Source: Ostrinia nubilalis (taxonomy: Eukaryota > Arthropoda > Insecta > Lepidoptera > Crambidae). From it: DNA of 64,000 bases. The notes under the pieces are model-generated. The model did no database searches and was not told the origin of the DNA. It worked only from the letters and a program-made list of their open reading frames with translations. The stretch spans positions 8,485,001 through 8,549,000 of the forward strand of contig NC_087110.1 of the NCBI RefSeq assembly GCF_963855985.1, read 5' to 3'. Every line of letters begins with the position of its first letter. Position 1 is the first letter of the stretch. Made by a program: the position numbers and the translations under genes. Shown here piece after piece: positions 32,201 through 38,200 of the stretch.

Positions 32201-35072
32201 TCCAGCGACGTCTACCACCGCTACCAGCGCAGCCTGGGGCCCGTGCAGGTATGTAAAGTCCGGTCTTCGAGCAAATAGAATTTCATCCAATGACCCCAAG
32301 CTTATCGCTCGCGCGTAATATAGCTGTCGCGACTGTGCGACGGGAGTGTTAATATTAAATAAATACCGTTAAGTCTCGTTTTCCACCAAAGCGGATGAAG
32401 CGGAGATGTACAATACATTTGGTCGAATATCTACTATATAAAAATAAGTCGGGTTTTCCTCCCTGACGCTATAACTCCAGAACGCACGAACCGATTTCCA
32501 CGGTTTTGCATTCGTTGGAAAGGTCTCGGGCTCCGTGAGGTTTATAGCAAAGAAAATTCGGGAAAAGGGGGTAAAACAGGATCAACGCGTACGAAGTCGC
32601 GGGCGGCCGCTAGTTTTTTTATAGAATTTTACAGCGGCTGCTACGCGGCGCGGAGCGGAGACGAGATATCAAAATAATGAAATCTGATTGGTTATTCAAA
32701 ACACTCCTCCGCTCCGCCTTGGTGGAAACCGGGCTTAAGTGTCGTTTCATAATAATAAAAAAAACGTTTTCGTTTCTAGTTTCCCGTGGCCAACGTGAAT
32801 CCCTTCATCATACTGACGTGGCAGTGCACAAATATACGGCGGTTGGTGATACACGGTAAGTTTAATTTGTAATAGATGGAAGAGTGAGAGCGAAAGGGAT
32901 TTGCGCAAAGAGAGAGAGAGAGAGAGAGAGTTGAGTGGGGCGGCACGATGGCACCAAAACTAACGACGAAAGATTTCTTCGGTGTTTTAAATAAAATACT
33001 GTGCGTGTAAGCTGCCTTCACTACACTTAGAAGCTTTTATTTAACTTGCAATGTATGTCTGTTTGGGTCAAATCTTGCAAAGTTGAAATAGACCCACTTC
33101 CTGACAACCGATTGGGCTGAAATGCAACATAAATAATCCAGATCACCTTTAATATGAACCAGAACAGAATGTGGCCTTATGAACTCTGACGAAATGATGA
33201 ACTCTGTCGTGTTTGATATGTTTTGACAAGTCCTATGATTTTGTATAATGTCCAGGGTCTAATCTGATGATGGAGCCGGAAGTTGACCATAATAAAAGCT
33301 TGTTTTTTTTAAAGGTTTCTTTTGTTGTCAAATGAAGTTTTTTCTTCCTTTCTAATATTAATTTATTTAACACATTACAGGCTACTGGATGTGGCAGTAC
33401 GACTTGCTAGGCTTCGTGCGTTTGCGCAGCACTTTAACCTCTATAGAGGTATCGGCCATCTACGAGAACCAGGAGACTTATGGGGACACCATCCCGCGAG
33501 TACTGATATCGGATGAGCCTTTACCGCTTCACCCGACGTTTGTACGGGTAAGTTTTTTTTATACATGACAAGGCAGGTATTTGACCGCAATCGCACCTGG
33601 TGTTAAGTGAGATGCAGTCTAGGATGGTACATATCTCCCCTGTAAGTGTCTATTCACTCTCGCCTTGAAAAGGCCCGGGTTATAGTGTTCAGGAAAGACA
33701 GCAGCAGGCAGCGAATTCCAGTCCCTAGCTGTTCGCATTATAAAAGATCGTCACGTTAGGTAACTTGAACCGTATCACTTTGCATTAAAGTCCAAAATGA
33801 GAGTCAGGAGGGCTACAGAGATACTATCCTGCGTGTGATGATCTCCGATGACCCTCTACCGCTGAACCCGACGTTTGTACTGGTAAGTAATAGAATTTGA
33901 ACCATATCGCTTTGTCTCCGTAGCCCTCCTGACTCTCATTTTGGACCTTAATGTCCAAAATGAGAGTCAGGAGGGCTACGGAGACACCATCTCTTCTTCT
34001 AAGCGTGTTCTAATCTTTGACGAACCTTTACCACCAGGCCTTTGTACGGGTAAGTTACATAATATGAACCATATCAGTTTGCATTAAGGTCTAAAATGAG
34101 AACCAGGAGAATTATGGGGACACCATCCCGCGTGTACTGATATCAGACGAGCCTTTACCGCTGCACCCGACGTTTGTACTGGTAAGTTATGATTTGAACC
34201 GTATCACTTTGAATTAAGGTCCAAAATGAGAACCAGGAGACCTATGGAGATACCATCCCGCGTGTTCTGATCTCAGACGAGCTTTTACCGCTGCACCCGA
34301 CGTTTCGTTCGTTTCAGCCAAATGACGTCCACTGCTGGACAAAGGCTTCCTCCAAGGTTTTCCACAATGCACGGTCCTGCGCTGCCCGCATCCAGGCTCT
34401 TCCCGCGACCTTTGCCAGATCGTCGGTCCACCTAGTAGGAGGCCTGCCCACGCTACGTCTTCCAGCCCGTGGTCGCCACTCGAGAACTTTTCTGCCCCAA
34501 CGGCCATCGTCTCTACGAGCTATGTGCCCCGCCCAATGCCACTTGACCTTGCCACCCGACGTTTACGGCTAGGGAGACATCATAACGCGTGTTCTGATCT
34601 CCGACGAGCCTTTACCGCTGCACCCACCGTTTGTACTGGTAAGTTGCTACGTAATTTGAACCTAACTGCTTTATATTAAGGTCCAAAACGGGTGAAGATC
34701 GCAGCGCAGGACTGGTCATTGTGGAAATCCTTGGCTCCTCTTTTTGCTAAGCAGTGGACGTCTTATAGCTGAAGTCCTGTGGTTGGTGTGGAATTACACG
34801 CATTCTTCCCGTGAATGTCAATGAATGTCTTGTACATATTTGTACACTGATATGTGCATTTATTGAATCTCACATAAAAAATAATTAAAGAAATTCAAAC
34901 CATAATATTAGGAAACTAAACGCAACCATTTTTTCGTTAGGAAATGAACGAGGATGGAAAGTACACATTTGTGCCAAAGACCTGGCATCAATTGCATCCG
35001 GGGCTGCGTGCGCGATCCACGCCTCAAGATCGCGCCGCCTACACAGTCTGCGAGACTCTCGGCGTCACGTAA
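17163..35072 (+). CDS. fbxo33: F-box protein of the FBXO33 type, 11 coding exons
   Basis: FBXO33 is a substrate-recognition subunit of an SCF (Skp1-Cul1-F-box) ubiquitin ligase. Exons 17163-17299, 17985-18128, 21650-21742, 22147-22252, 25555-25668 (or another of 13 copies), 28963-29142, 30237-30332, 32117-32248, 32780-32855, 33381-33547 and 34941-35072 join in phase to 457 residues and a stop. An F-box ([20 protein letters not shown]) occupies residues about 8-40. Then come LRR-like strands and helices. Near residues 340-385 the run [16 protein letters not shown], then [15 protein letters not shown], matches vertebrate FBXO33 LLAWRCTKLSLLAIHGYTVW. Human FBXO33 is 555 residues; the difference is mainly N-terminal. 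FBXO39 is a more distant alternative. Exon 5 amplification is described separately. Confidence 0.9.
17318..17508. mobile_element. TA-flanked palindromic MITE next to fbxo33 exon 1
   Basis: CAGGGTGTTAGGTAAATGGG at left and CCATTTACCTAGCACCCTG at right, TA on both sides. Its left 90 bp nearly equal the element at 10329-10579. It begins only 18 nt after the exon 1 donor site. Confidence 0.75.
17985..18128 (+). CDS. fbxo33: fbxo33 exon 2
   Basis: 144 nt, acceptor TTTACAG, donor GTAAGTAA. Encodes [20 protein letters not shown] then [20 protein letters not shown]. Resembles the region after the F-box in FBXO33, where the first leucine-rich strand begins. Enters with one base, leaves in phase 2. 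Confidence 0.88.
19430..19610 (-). mobile_element. LEP1/Helitron-like fragment, worn
   Basis: Shares CTTCCTCGATAAATGGGCTA, GGTCCAGTATTTCCAGAGAT and TTAGCGCATT with the copy at 12993-13221. The GC-rich end is missing. Confidence 0.6.
21322..21520 (+). mobile_element. RTE-type LINE 3' end
   Basis: AGGTGGACCGACGATCTGGT, GGTCGCGGGAAGAGCCTGGA and GTCCAGCAGTGGACGTCATT encode the [20 protein letters not shown] tail and stop, followed by a (CGAA)n run. Confidence 0.8.
21650..21742 (+). CDS. fbxo33: fbxo33 exon 3
   Basis: 93 nt, acceptor TTTACAG, donor GTAAGTTT. Encodes [20 protein letters not shown] then [19 protein letters not shown] is an LRR-like strand. Phases fit exon 2 and exon 4. Confidence 0.88.
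22147..22252 (+). CDS. fbxo33: fbxo33 exon 4
   Basis: 106 nt, acceptor TTTTCAG, donor GTAAGTTT. Encodes [20 protein letters not shown] then [15 protein letters not shown]. Leaves in phase 0, which matches every copy of exon 5. Confidence 0.88.
22398..22480 (-). mobile_element. LEP1/Helitron-like end, separated from its other end by insertions
   Basis: ACTAGCGGCCGCCCGCGACT and TCGTACGCGTGG are the 3' end of the family in reverse. The other end, ATCGGTCCAGTAGTTTTTGA...CTTTATAATATTAGTGTAGA, is at 24745-24835, and an RTE LINE and a MITE lie between. Probably one element split by nested insertions. Confidence 0.6.
22608..23490 (-). mobile_element. RTE-type LINE, 5'-truncated, reverse-transcriptase C-terminal part
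   Basis: On the minus strand 23490 to 22690 carries the reverse-transcriptase catalytic motif [20 protein letters not shown], then [15 protein letters not shown], then after frameshifts SVIARRI-type text, [20 protein letters not shown] and [20 protein letters not shown], ending QQWTSYG. The order is that of the RTE clade. At least one frameshift or stop makes it inactive. Confidence 0.85.
23623..23999. mobile_element. MITE with TATTCCACTTTGATCACC ends
   Basis: Terminal inverted repeats GTATTCCAC..TTTGATCACCTGGCTT and GCCAGGTGGAATAGACC, internal mirrored blocks GTGGACTC..AGTTAAATTATT, GATTTGTTT and GACATGT. No ORF. A half copy is at 43283-43425. Confidence 0.75.
24000..25335. other. fbxo33 intron 4, right part, with LINE remnants
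   Basis: Contains the detached LEP1 end (24745-24835), a GC-rich patch (24895-25070) and, at about 25085-25290, a LINE fragment in reverse with the lepidopteran signature CTTAGTCGCTTCTTACGACA. Short forms of GATAGATGGCG recur at 24525 and 24613. No exon. Confidence 0.5.
25336..25521. mobile_element. Palindromic MITE ATGAGGGTTTTCGCGTATGA, copy 1
   Basis: 186 bp; both ends read ATGAGGGTTTTCGCGTATGA inwards; arms continue with ATCCGCTAGATGGC. The interior shows GTGATTGGTGGATTTTGACA. It ends 33 bp before the first exon 5 copy. The same element in the other orientation is at 30486-30672. Confidence 0.8.
25555..25668 (+). CDS. fbxo33: fbxo33 exon 5, copy 1 of 13
   Basis: 114 nt, acceptor CTCCTAG, donor GTGAGT, phase 0 at both ends. 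Encodes [13 protein letters not shown] and on to [16 protein letters not shown]. The stretch corresponds to vertebrate FBXO33 MEHLSLLDN...LHSLALDF, one LRR-like unit. This copy differs from all others (Tyr for His in EYY, plus silent changes TCG/TCC and CTC/CTG), so it is probably the ancestral or most isolated member. Confidence 0.85.
25555..27420 (+). repeat. fbxo33: 13-copy tandem array of fbxo33 exon 5, exact 146-bp period
   Basis: Exon starts are 25555, 25701, 25847, 25993, 26139, 26285, 26431, 26577, 26723, 26869, 27015, 27161 and 27307. Each unit is a 114-bp open exon and a 32-bp intron (GTGAGTGGATAGAGTC, CT repeats, CCTAG). Copies 2-13 differ visibly only at the second codon: AAG in copies 4, 6, 8, 10, GAG in the rest (copy 1 also has AAG). 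Every copy keeps both splice sites and the frame. If all were spliced in, the protein would gain 456 residues. Confidence 0.95.
27421..28384. repeat. Polypyrimidine expansion, (CGCTCCC..TTCCCTTT)n
   Basis: Almost pure pyrimidine on the plus strand for more than 900 bp, in irregular units CTTTCGCTCCCG / CTTCCCTTTCGCT. It lies where the CT tract and acceptor of the exon 5 intron would be. All frames are open on both strands (RSRSPF-type and [12 protein letters not shown] text), which is low-complexity translation, not a gene. Confidence 0.9.
28385..28440 (+). pseudogene. Decayed 14th copy of fbxo33 exon 5
   Basis: After CTTCTCTCAG comes AACAAGAGCCTGGAG, TACTACTCCCGGC, GCTGT and CCAGCCACGAG, clearly the exon's first half with an added T after CTGGAGT and other changes. 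The frame hits TGA at 28445 and no donor follows. Sequence similarity stops at the GCC after CCACGAG. Confidence 0.8.
28598..28905 (-). mobile_element. RTE-type LINE 3' end
   Basis: (CAT)n then TTTCAGCCATAGGACGTCCA, CCAATGCTTTCTATGTTGAT and TACCTTTATGATGTCGTCGG, reverse of [20 protein letters not shown]...QQWTSYG. The right end is scrambled by a short palindrome, GTGTACGTACAC (28848-28859), and a duplicated TGGACACGGGTCCA. Confidence 0.8.
28963..29142 (+). CDS. fbxo33: fbxo33 exon 6
   Basis: 180 nt, acceptor GTTTTCAG, donor GTAAGTAC, phase 0-0. Encodes [20 protein letters not shown] then [14 protein letters not shown]...LRVHVNI. Matches the FBXO33 segment LALDFCDFTAEM...LSLLVHNV. Confidence 0.9.
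29237..29561 (+). mobile_element. tRNA-derived SINE with LINE-like tail
   Basis: Head CTGTGGTCTAGTGGTAAGAC (A box), AGGTCCCGGATTCGATTCCC (B box), then a body and a 3' part TCACTTACCATCAGGTGAGA ending in A8-9. A diverged 3' half recurs at 59334-59530. Confidence 0.8.
29736..29905 (-). mobile_element. RTE-type LINE 3' end
   Basis: TTTTAGCCGAAAGACGTCCA, CCCCCAAGGATTTCCACAAA and ACGCTACGTCTTCCGGCC in reverse encode [24 protein letters not shown]. Same family as 31010-31240. Confidence 0.8.
30090..30155 (+). repeat. Partial copy of the TTACACGTCCCAGTATTA repeat
   Basis: TTTTTACACGTCCCAGTATT and GGGACACTAAATGGGCCAAT match 7695-7875. Confidence 0.55.
30237..30332 (+). CDS. fbxo33: fbxo33 exon 7
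   Basis: 96 nt, acceptor TTCCAG, donor GTAAGTAT, phase 0-0. Encodes [20 protein letters not shown] then [12 protein letters not shown]. Corresponds to the FBXO33 segment with MLKILKPSIPLERIHF. Confidence 0.88.
30486..30672. mobile_element. Palindromic MITE ATGAGGGTTTTCGCGTATGA, copy 2
   Basis: 187 bp, terminal inverted repeats as in 25336-25521 but the interior is inverted. Flanked by TCA on both sides (30483-30485 and 30673-30675), a possible 3-bp target duplication. Confidence 0.8.
30792..31004. mobile_element. MITE with ATGAGGGCTATCG ends
   Basis: Starts ATGAGGGCTATCGCTTTAGC and ends CGATAGCCCTCAT. Internal repeats GCGCCACTGTAGAGTAAGG occur twice. It shares the ATGAGGG terminus with the MITE 120 bp upstream. 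An RTE LINE tail follows at once. Confidence 0.7.
31010..31240 (-). mobile_element. RTE-type LINE 3' end
   Basis: TTTCAACTGAATGACGTCCA to GGCACTCGAGAACTATTCTG, reverse of LEWRPRAGR...[11 protein letters not shown]. Contains a 14-bp local duplication (GGTGAAGGACCAG). Confidence 0.8.
31283..32090 (-). mobile_element. RTE-type LINE 3' end, split by a TA-inserted element
   Basis: Left part 31283-31454 and right part 31973-32090 join at GTACTA/TGTGCCC to restore the normal LINE text seen at 22835-22845. The 3' ORF portion has also lost about 60 bp around the TDDI codons. Confidence 0.8.
31455..31972. mobile_element. 518-bp TA-flanked element with TCAAATAAATCGCACC inverted repeats
   Basis: Left end CACTCGGCATCAAATAAATC continuing GCACCTCCCGCAAC; right end is the reverse complement of TACTCAACGTCAAATAAATC continuing GCACCTTCCGCGAC. 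TA before and after. No transposase ORF. Non-autonomous, most like Tc1/mariner by target site. Confidence 0.8.
32117..32248 (+). CDS. fbxo33: fbxo33 exon 8
   Basis: 132 nt, acceptor TTCCAG, donor GTATGT, phase 0-0. Encodes [20 protein letters not shown] then [20 protein letters not shown]. Matches FBXO33 VDLISRQYDKFLTHFILMND. Confidence 0.9.
32265..32345. mobile_element. Fragment of the MITE at 13489-13676
   Basis: ATTTCATCCAATGACCCCAA, GCTTATCGCTCGCGCGTAAT and GCTGTCGCGACTGTGCGACG match the left arm and centre of that element. It starts 16 bp after exon 8. Confidence 0.65.
32425..32613 (+). mobile_element. LEP1/Helitron-like element
   Basis: AGAACGCACGAACCGATTTC, GTTGGAAAGGTCTCGGGCTC and a 3' end GTACGAAGTCGCGGGCGGCC..GCTAGT. 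Confidence 0.75.
32780..32855 (+). CDS. fbxo33: fbxo33 exon 9
   Basis: 76 nt, acceptor TTTCTAG, donor GTAAGTTT, leaves in phase 1. Encodes [20 protein letters not shown] then RLVIH. The best FBXO33 signature in the gene (vertebrate DPLVLLAWRCTKLSLLAIHG). Confidence 0.92.
33381..33547 (+). CDS. fbxo33: fbxo33 exon 10
   Basis: 167 nt, acceptor ATTACAG, donor GTAAGT. Encodes [20 protein letters not shown] then [20 protein letters not shown] and [16 protein letters not shown]. Its last 85-95 bp, with the donor, are repeated five times downstream. Confidence 0.9.
33572..33745 (+). mobile_element. LINE-like fragment (GACCGCAATCGCACC family)
   Basis: TTGACCGCAATCGCACCTGG, GCAGTCTAGGATGGTACATA, CTTGAAAAGGCCCGGGTTAT and GCAGGCAGCGAATTCCAGTC are typical of a common lepidopteran non-LTR fragment. 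A weaker hit is at 3119-3170. Confidence 0.6.
33914..33985. repeat. Perfect 33-bp palindrome with 6-bp loop
   Basis: Arms 33914-33946 and 33953-33985 are exact reverse complements (right arm GTCCAAAATGAGAGTCAGGA onward), loop CTTAAT. It is made from two exon-10-tail segments in head-to-head order. Confidence 0.9.
34306..34556 (-). mobile_element. RTE-type LINE 3' end inside the exon 10 array
   Basis: GTTTCAGCCAAATGACGTCC to CCCGCCCAATGCCACTTGAC, reverse of KWHWAGHIA...[11 protein letters not shown]...DDLAKVAG. The text on either side (CACCCGACGTTT / CACCCGACGTTT) is the same, so exon-array sequence flanks both ends. Confidence 0.8.
34690..34770 (+). mobile_element. RTE-type LINE 3' tail fragment
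   Basis: GTGAAGATCGCAGCGCAGGA, GTGGAAATCCTTGGC and GCAGTGGACGTC; opposite orientation to the fragment 130 bp upstream. Confidence 0.65.
34941..35072 (+). CDS. fbxo33: fbxo33 exon 11 (last coding exon)
   Basis: Acceptor TTCGTTAG; encodes [20 protein letters not shown] then [20 protein letters not shown] and GVT, stop TAA at 35070-35072. The stop codon sits inside GTAAGTG, a consensus donor, so splicing to a further exon would remove it. Confidence 0.82.
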   Translation, partial: EMNEDGKYTFVPKTWHQLHPGLRARSTPQDRAAYTVCETLGVT

Positions 35073-35077
35073 GTGCC

Positions 35078-35290
35078 TCGCCGTAGTACGGCCGTAGCCG
35101 CGACCGTAGCGGTGACCGTAGCAGTAGGACTACTCCGTAACGCTTGCAACCAGCTGTATTCGTCTCTCTCTCTCTCAATCCTAGACGCTGGTGACAGCAG
35201 TAGATATCGCGTCACAGAGTAGCCCCGCTGTAGCCGTAGCGGTCGCCGTAACGGTGTTCGTAGCAGCAACTACGAGCGTAGTGGTGTAAC
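35078..35290. repeat. CGTAGC-rich minisatellite after the fbxo33 stop
   Basis: Irregular repeats of CCGTAGC / GCGGT(G)ACCGTAGC on both sides of a CT tract with TCCTAG. Probably 3' UTR. If the overlapping donor were used, the CT tract and TAG at 35185 would serve as an acceptor. Confidence 0.5.
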
Positions 35291-38200
35291 TCGAAGTTTT
35301 TAACAGTATTTGACACTAGAATATTTTATTTTTAGTCCTTTATTTCTCTTGACTTTTGACTTCAAAAAATATAGAAAAAGAAACGAAATCGCTTGCAGCA
35401 GCTAATTTTAAATGACACTCGCTGTAGTATTTTGATCTATTTCTAATGATTGTCTATAAAAATTATCTAACGTGTGTGTGATCTCTCAATTAAAAACTTA
35501 CTGTACTTATGAGTGTTAATAGTGTCATTATAGAGTAACTCTACATTTGATATTTCTATAATTCTATTACTACAAACGGTTCCTTTTTCTTGACTGTAAG
35601 TGTGCCTGAAAACTACCTACTTAAAACCACCATAAGGCTGTCTACCTTTAGAAAATTGTTAAGAATTTCGAGTTACAACACTACTCAGGCAATGTCGCAT
35701 AAAGGACGATGCCAATTCTGTACTCACCTTTTTGATAGTTATTTTTTAACTGATCAGAAAAAATCACTATGGCGATACATTCCAAATTCTGCCTGCCAAA
35801 ATTATAATTTTGCTATTTTTCAAATAGGTACTTACTTGTACTATATTGGTCTACTACTTTTTGAAGAAAAACAGAACCAATTCGTAAAATGTCATTTTTC
35901 ATTAAATTGCTCATTCATTAGTATTTAATTTTTCTCTAAATATCTCAGTATTAAAGTGGCTTCCAGACTTAATCGAGGCATCGTCCTTTATAACAATTCG
36001 CGCCAAATAACGTTAATAACTATAACAATATCTAAATGAACGTGAAAAATATCAAAAATAAAATATATTTATAATATTTCACGATATTAATGTTATTTAA
36101 ATGCATCAGTTTATTTTAATGTGTCTGCTATATTAAAAATCAAAGTAATACGCAAGCTTTAATATTTGCTTGAAAATAATATTGAATATACACATGCCAA
36201 GTATGATATACCAAAATTATAATAATATGCACTGTATAAAAAATAGTAGCAGACTCATTAAAGATAAATGATAAATATAATAAACTGCATAACTACGAAG
36301 TACTAAAAGAGTAAGTACTTCGAAAAACAATATCTCAAAAAAATGTGATGATTTGACATCGATGAATAAGTATTATTGAAGAATATCTGAAACACAGCAA
36401 CTGACTATAATGTGTTTCTTGACTTGACGTTTTGAAATATTTATATATCGTTATTGAAGCGTCTATATGGAAAATAGCATAGACCGGCCACTTGCTATAT
36501 TTACACTTAGCAAATGAAATTCACTCTATATTATTCGTTCATTCCTAAGAGTGAAATTTCGCGATACACAAACCCGCTCTACTACTGAATAACTGTATGA
36601 TATAAATTAACAATTAACAATCGTTATACACTTTTAAAAATAATACAGGGTGTAAAAACATAGGACTGTTACAAATTCAAGCTGAAGTTCTGTGATAAAA
36701 ACGAGTTCGGGAACGTGAAGTGTTTCTACATTCGGTATACATATACAAGCTAGAATTTTTCGATATAAATCTTCACTGAAACCAAAAGCATTGAAGATTC
36801 GTGCTCAGTAGTAGAGCGTACGTTTAACCTACGTATTTACTAGTTAGCCAGATGTATGCATGCGTTTGGTATTTAGTCTTAAATATTATGTATAATGTGA
36901 GTATATTCGTCTCTCTTATTAATATTATACTACTAGTAAGCCATGTGTATTTCAAAACTACTTTATCAATATTCTTGCTGGATTTCGATACATTGAACTC
37001 ATAGTACGATGGTACGATCACTGACAAAAATACACAATAGCTAAAATTGTTATAGTAGTAAAATTATTATGCATGTGAGAACTGAAACAGGAAAAAAATG
37101 TTATTCAGCGTTTTTCACGTACCTATTTAATTACAATCAATAAATCTTAGCAATTTCAGATCATTCTAAAATTCGGCCGGTATACATAAAATTTTCATCG
37201 TATAAAATTGTTCTTTCTGTAGTTAAAATGTTACTTTTCTTAATATAATTTTAGTAATATAAAGTTACTCCTATATTTTCTTATATTTTATGGAAACGGT
37301 AGTTTAATGTAATTATAGTTAAATCTCAGTTGTGTTAATTATATATATTAGTAGCTATTAATATTTATACAGAAAGGTGTTTGCACCAATATCATTTGTT
37401 TAAATTACGCTTTTATATATCTAGTAAAATTCAAAGTTTAACACAAGACACCAAAATATAAAACAAAGTCGAATATTTAATGTGAGCATTAGTTATTGTT
37501 TGTTGTAAATTGTTCGGTATTGGGTTTGATTATTTGTAGATTTAAGATTTATCGATTGAAAAATATATAAGAATATTATATTTCTTCTTAAAAGTATATG
37601 GGGCAACAAACGAATGTTAATGATGGTCAAACATAATATAATTATAGTAATGTAATGTTGACTTAAATCACTTCATATAAAAATAATATGATTCTAAAAA
37701 AATATGGCTTAATATGCTAAAACTTCATTAAAATATACATGAAGTGTACAATGGTATTATTAGCTAATTACGGCAGTCGTTTGTTACACCCTGTACATAT
37801 TATTATCCGGATCAACACTAAATAATGGCCTAACTGTGTTCTCCAGGATACACATTTTATTGCGTTAAATCCCGGTTCCCAATACAATTTTATTAATATT
37901 TTTAATACTATTTATGAACAAAAACAAACACTGAACGCTTTATACACTATTTACAGTCGAATTTATTGGTAACTATAAATACACAATTTCCACACAGTTC
38001 CTGCATAATAATATGTTGGTTTAAAAACAATCAAATGTTATTAAAATTATATAAAAAAAAACACTTAATTTAATACTTAATATTTTCCGCTTTATTATAC
38101 GCACTTCGCGATTCAGGATATATTACGTTTAATGCGTGTAAATAGCTAAACTCTTTTCATTAATGTAAAAAAATAAAACAGATGTATAAAAGTAAATTAA

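Larger units (their letters stand above)
33795..34660 (+). repeat. Tandem copies of the 3' end of fbxo33 exon 10 with donor sites
   Basis: Five copies, ending at donors near 33881, 34050, 34181, none (interrupted by a LINE at about 34305) and 34640. Each repeats the segment from AAAATGAGA(A/G)(C/T)CAGGAG through GACGAGCCTTTACCGCTGCA to GACGTTTGTAC(T/G)G/GTAAGT, followed by intron text GAACC.TATC.CTTT..ATTAAGGTC. None has an acceptor, so they are not complete exons. Unit about 130-150 bp. Confidence 0.8.

Noticed and set aside
36646..37793. Active Tc1/mariner transposon
   Set aside because: No transposase ORF and only a 10-11 bp terminal match. Listed as a low-confidence non-autonomous candidate.
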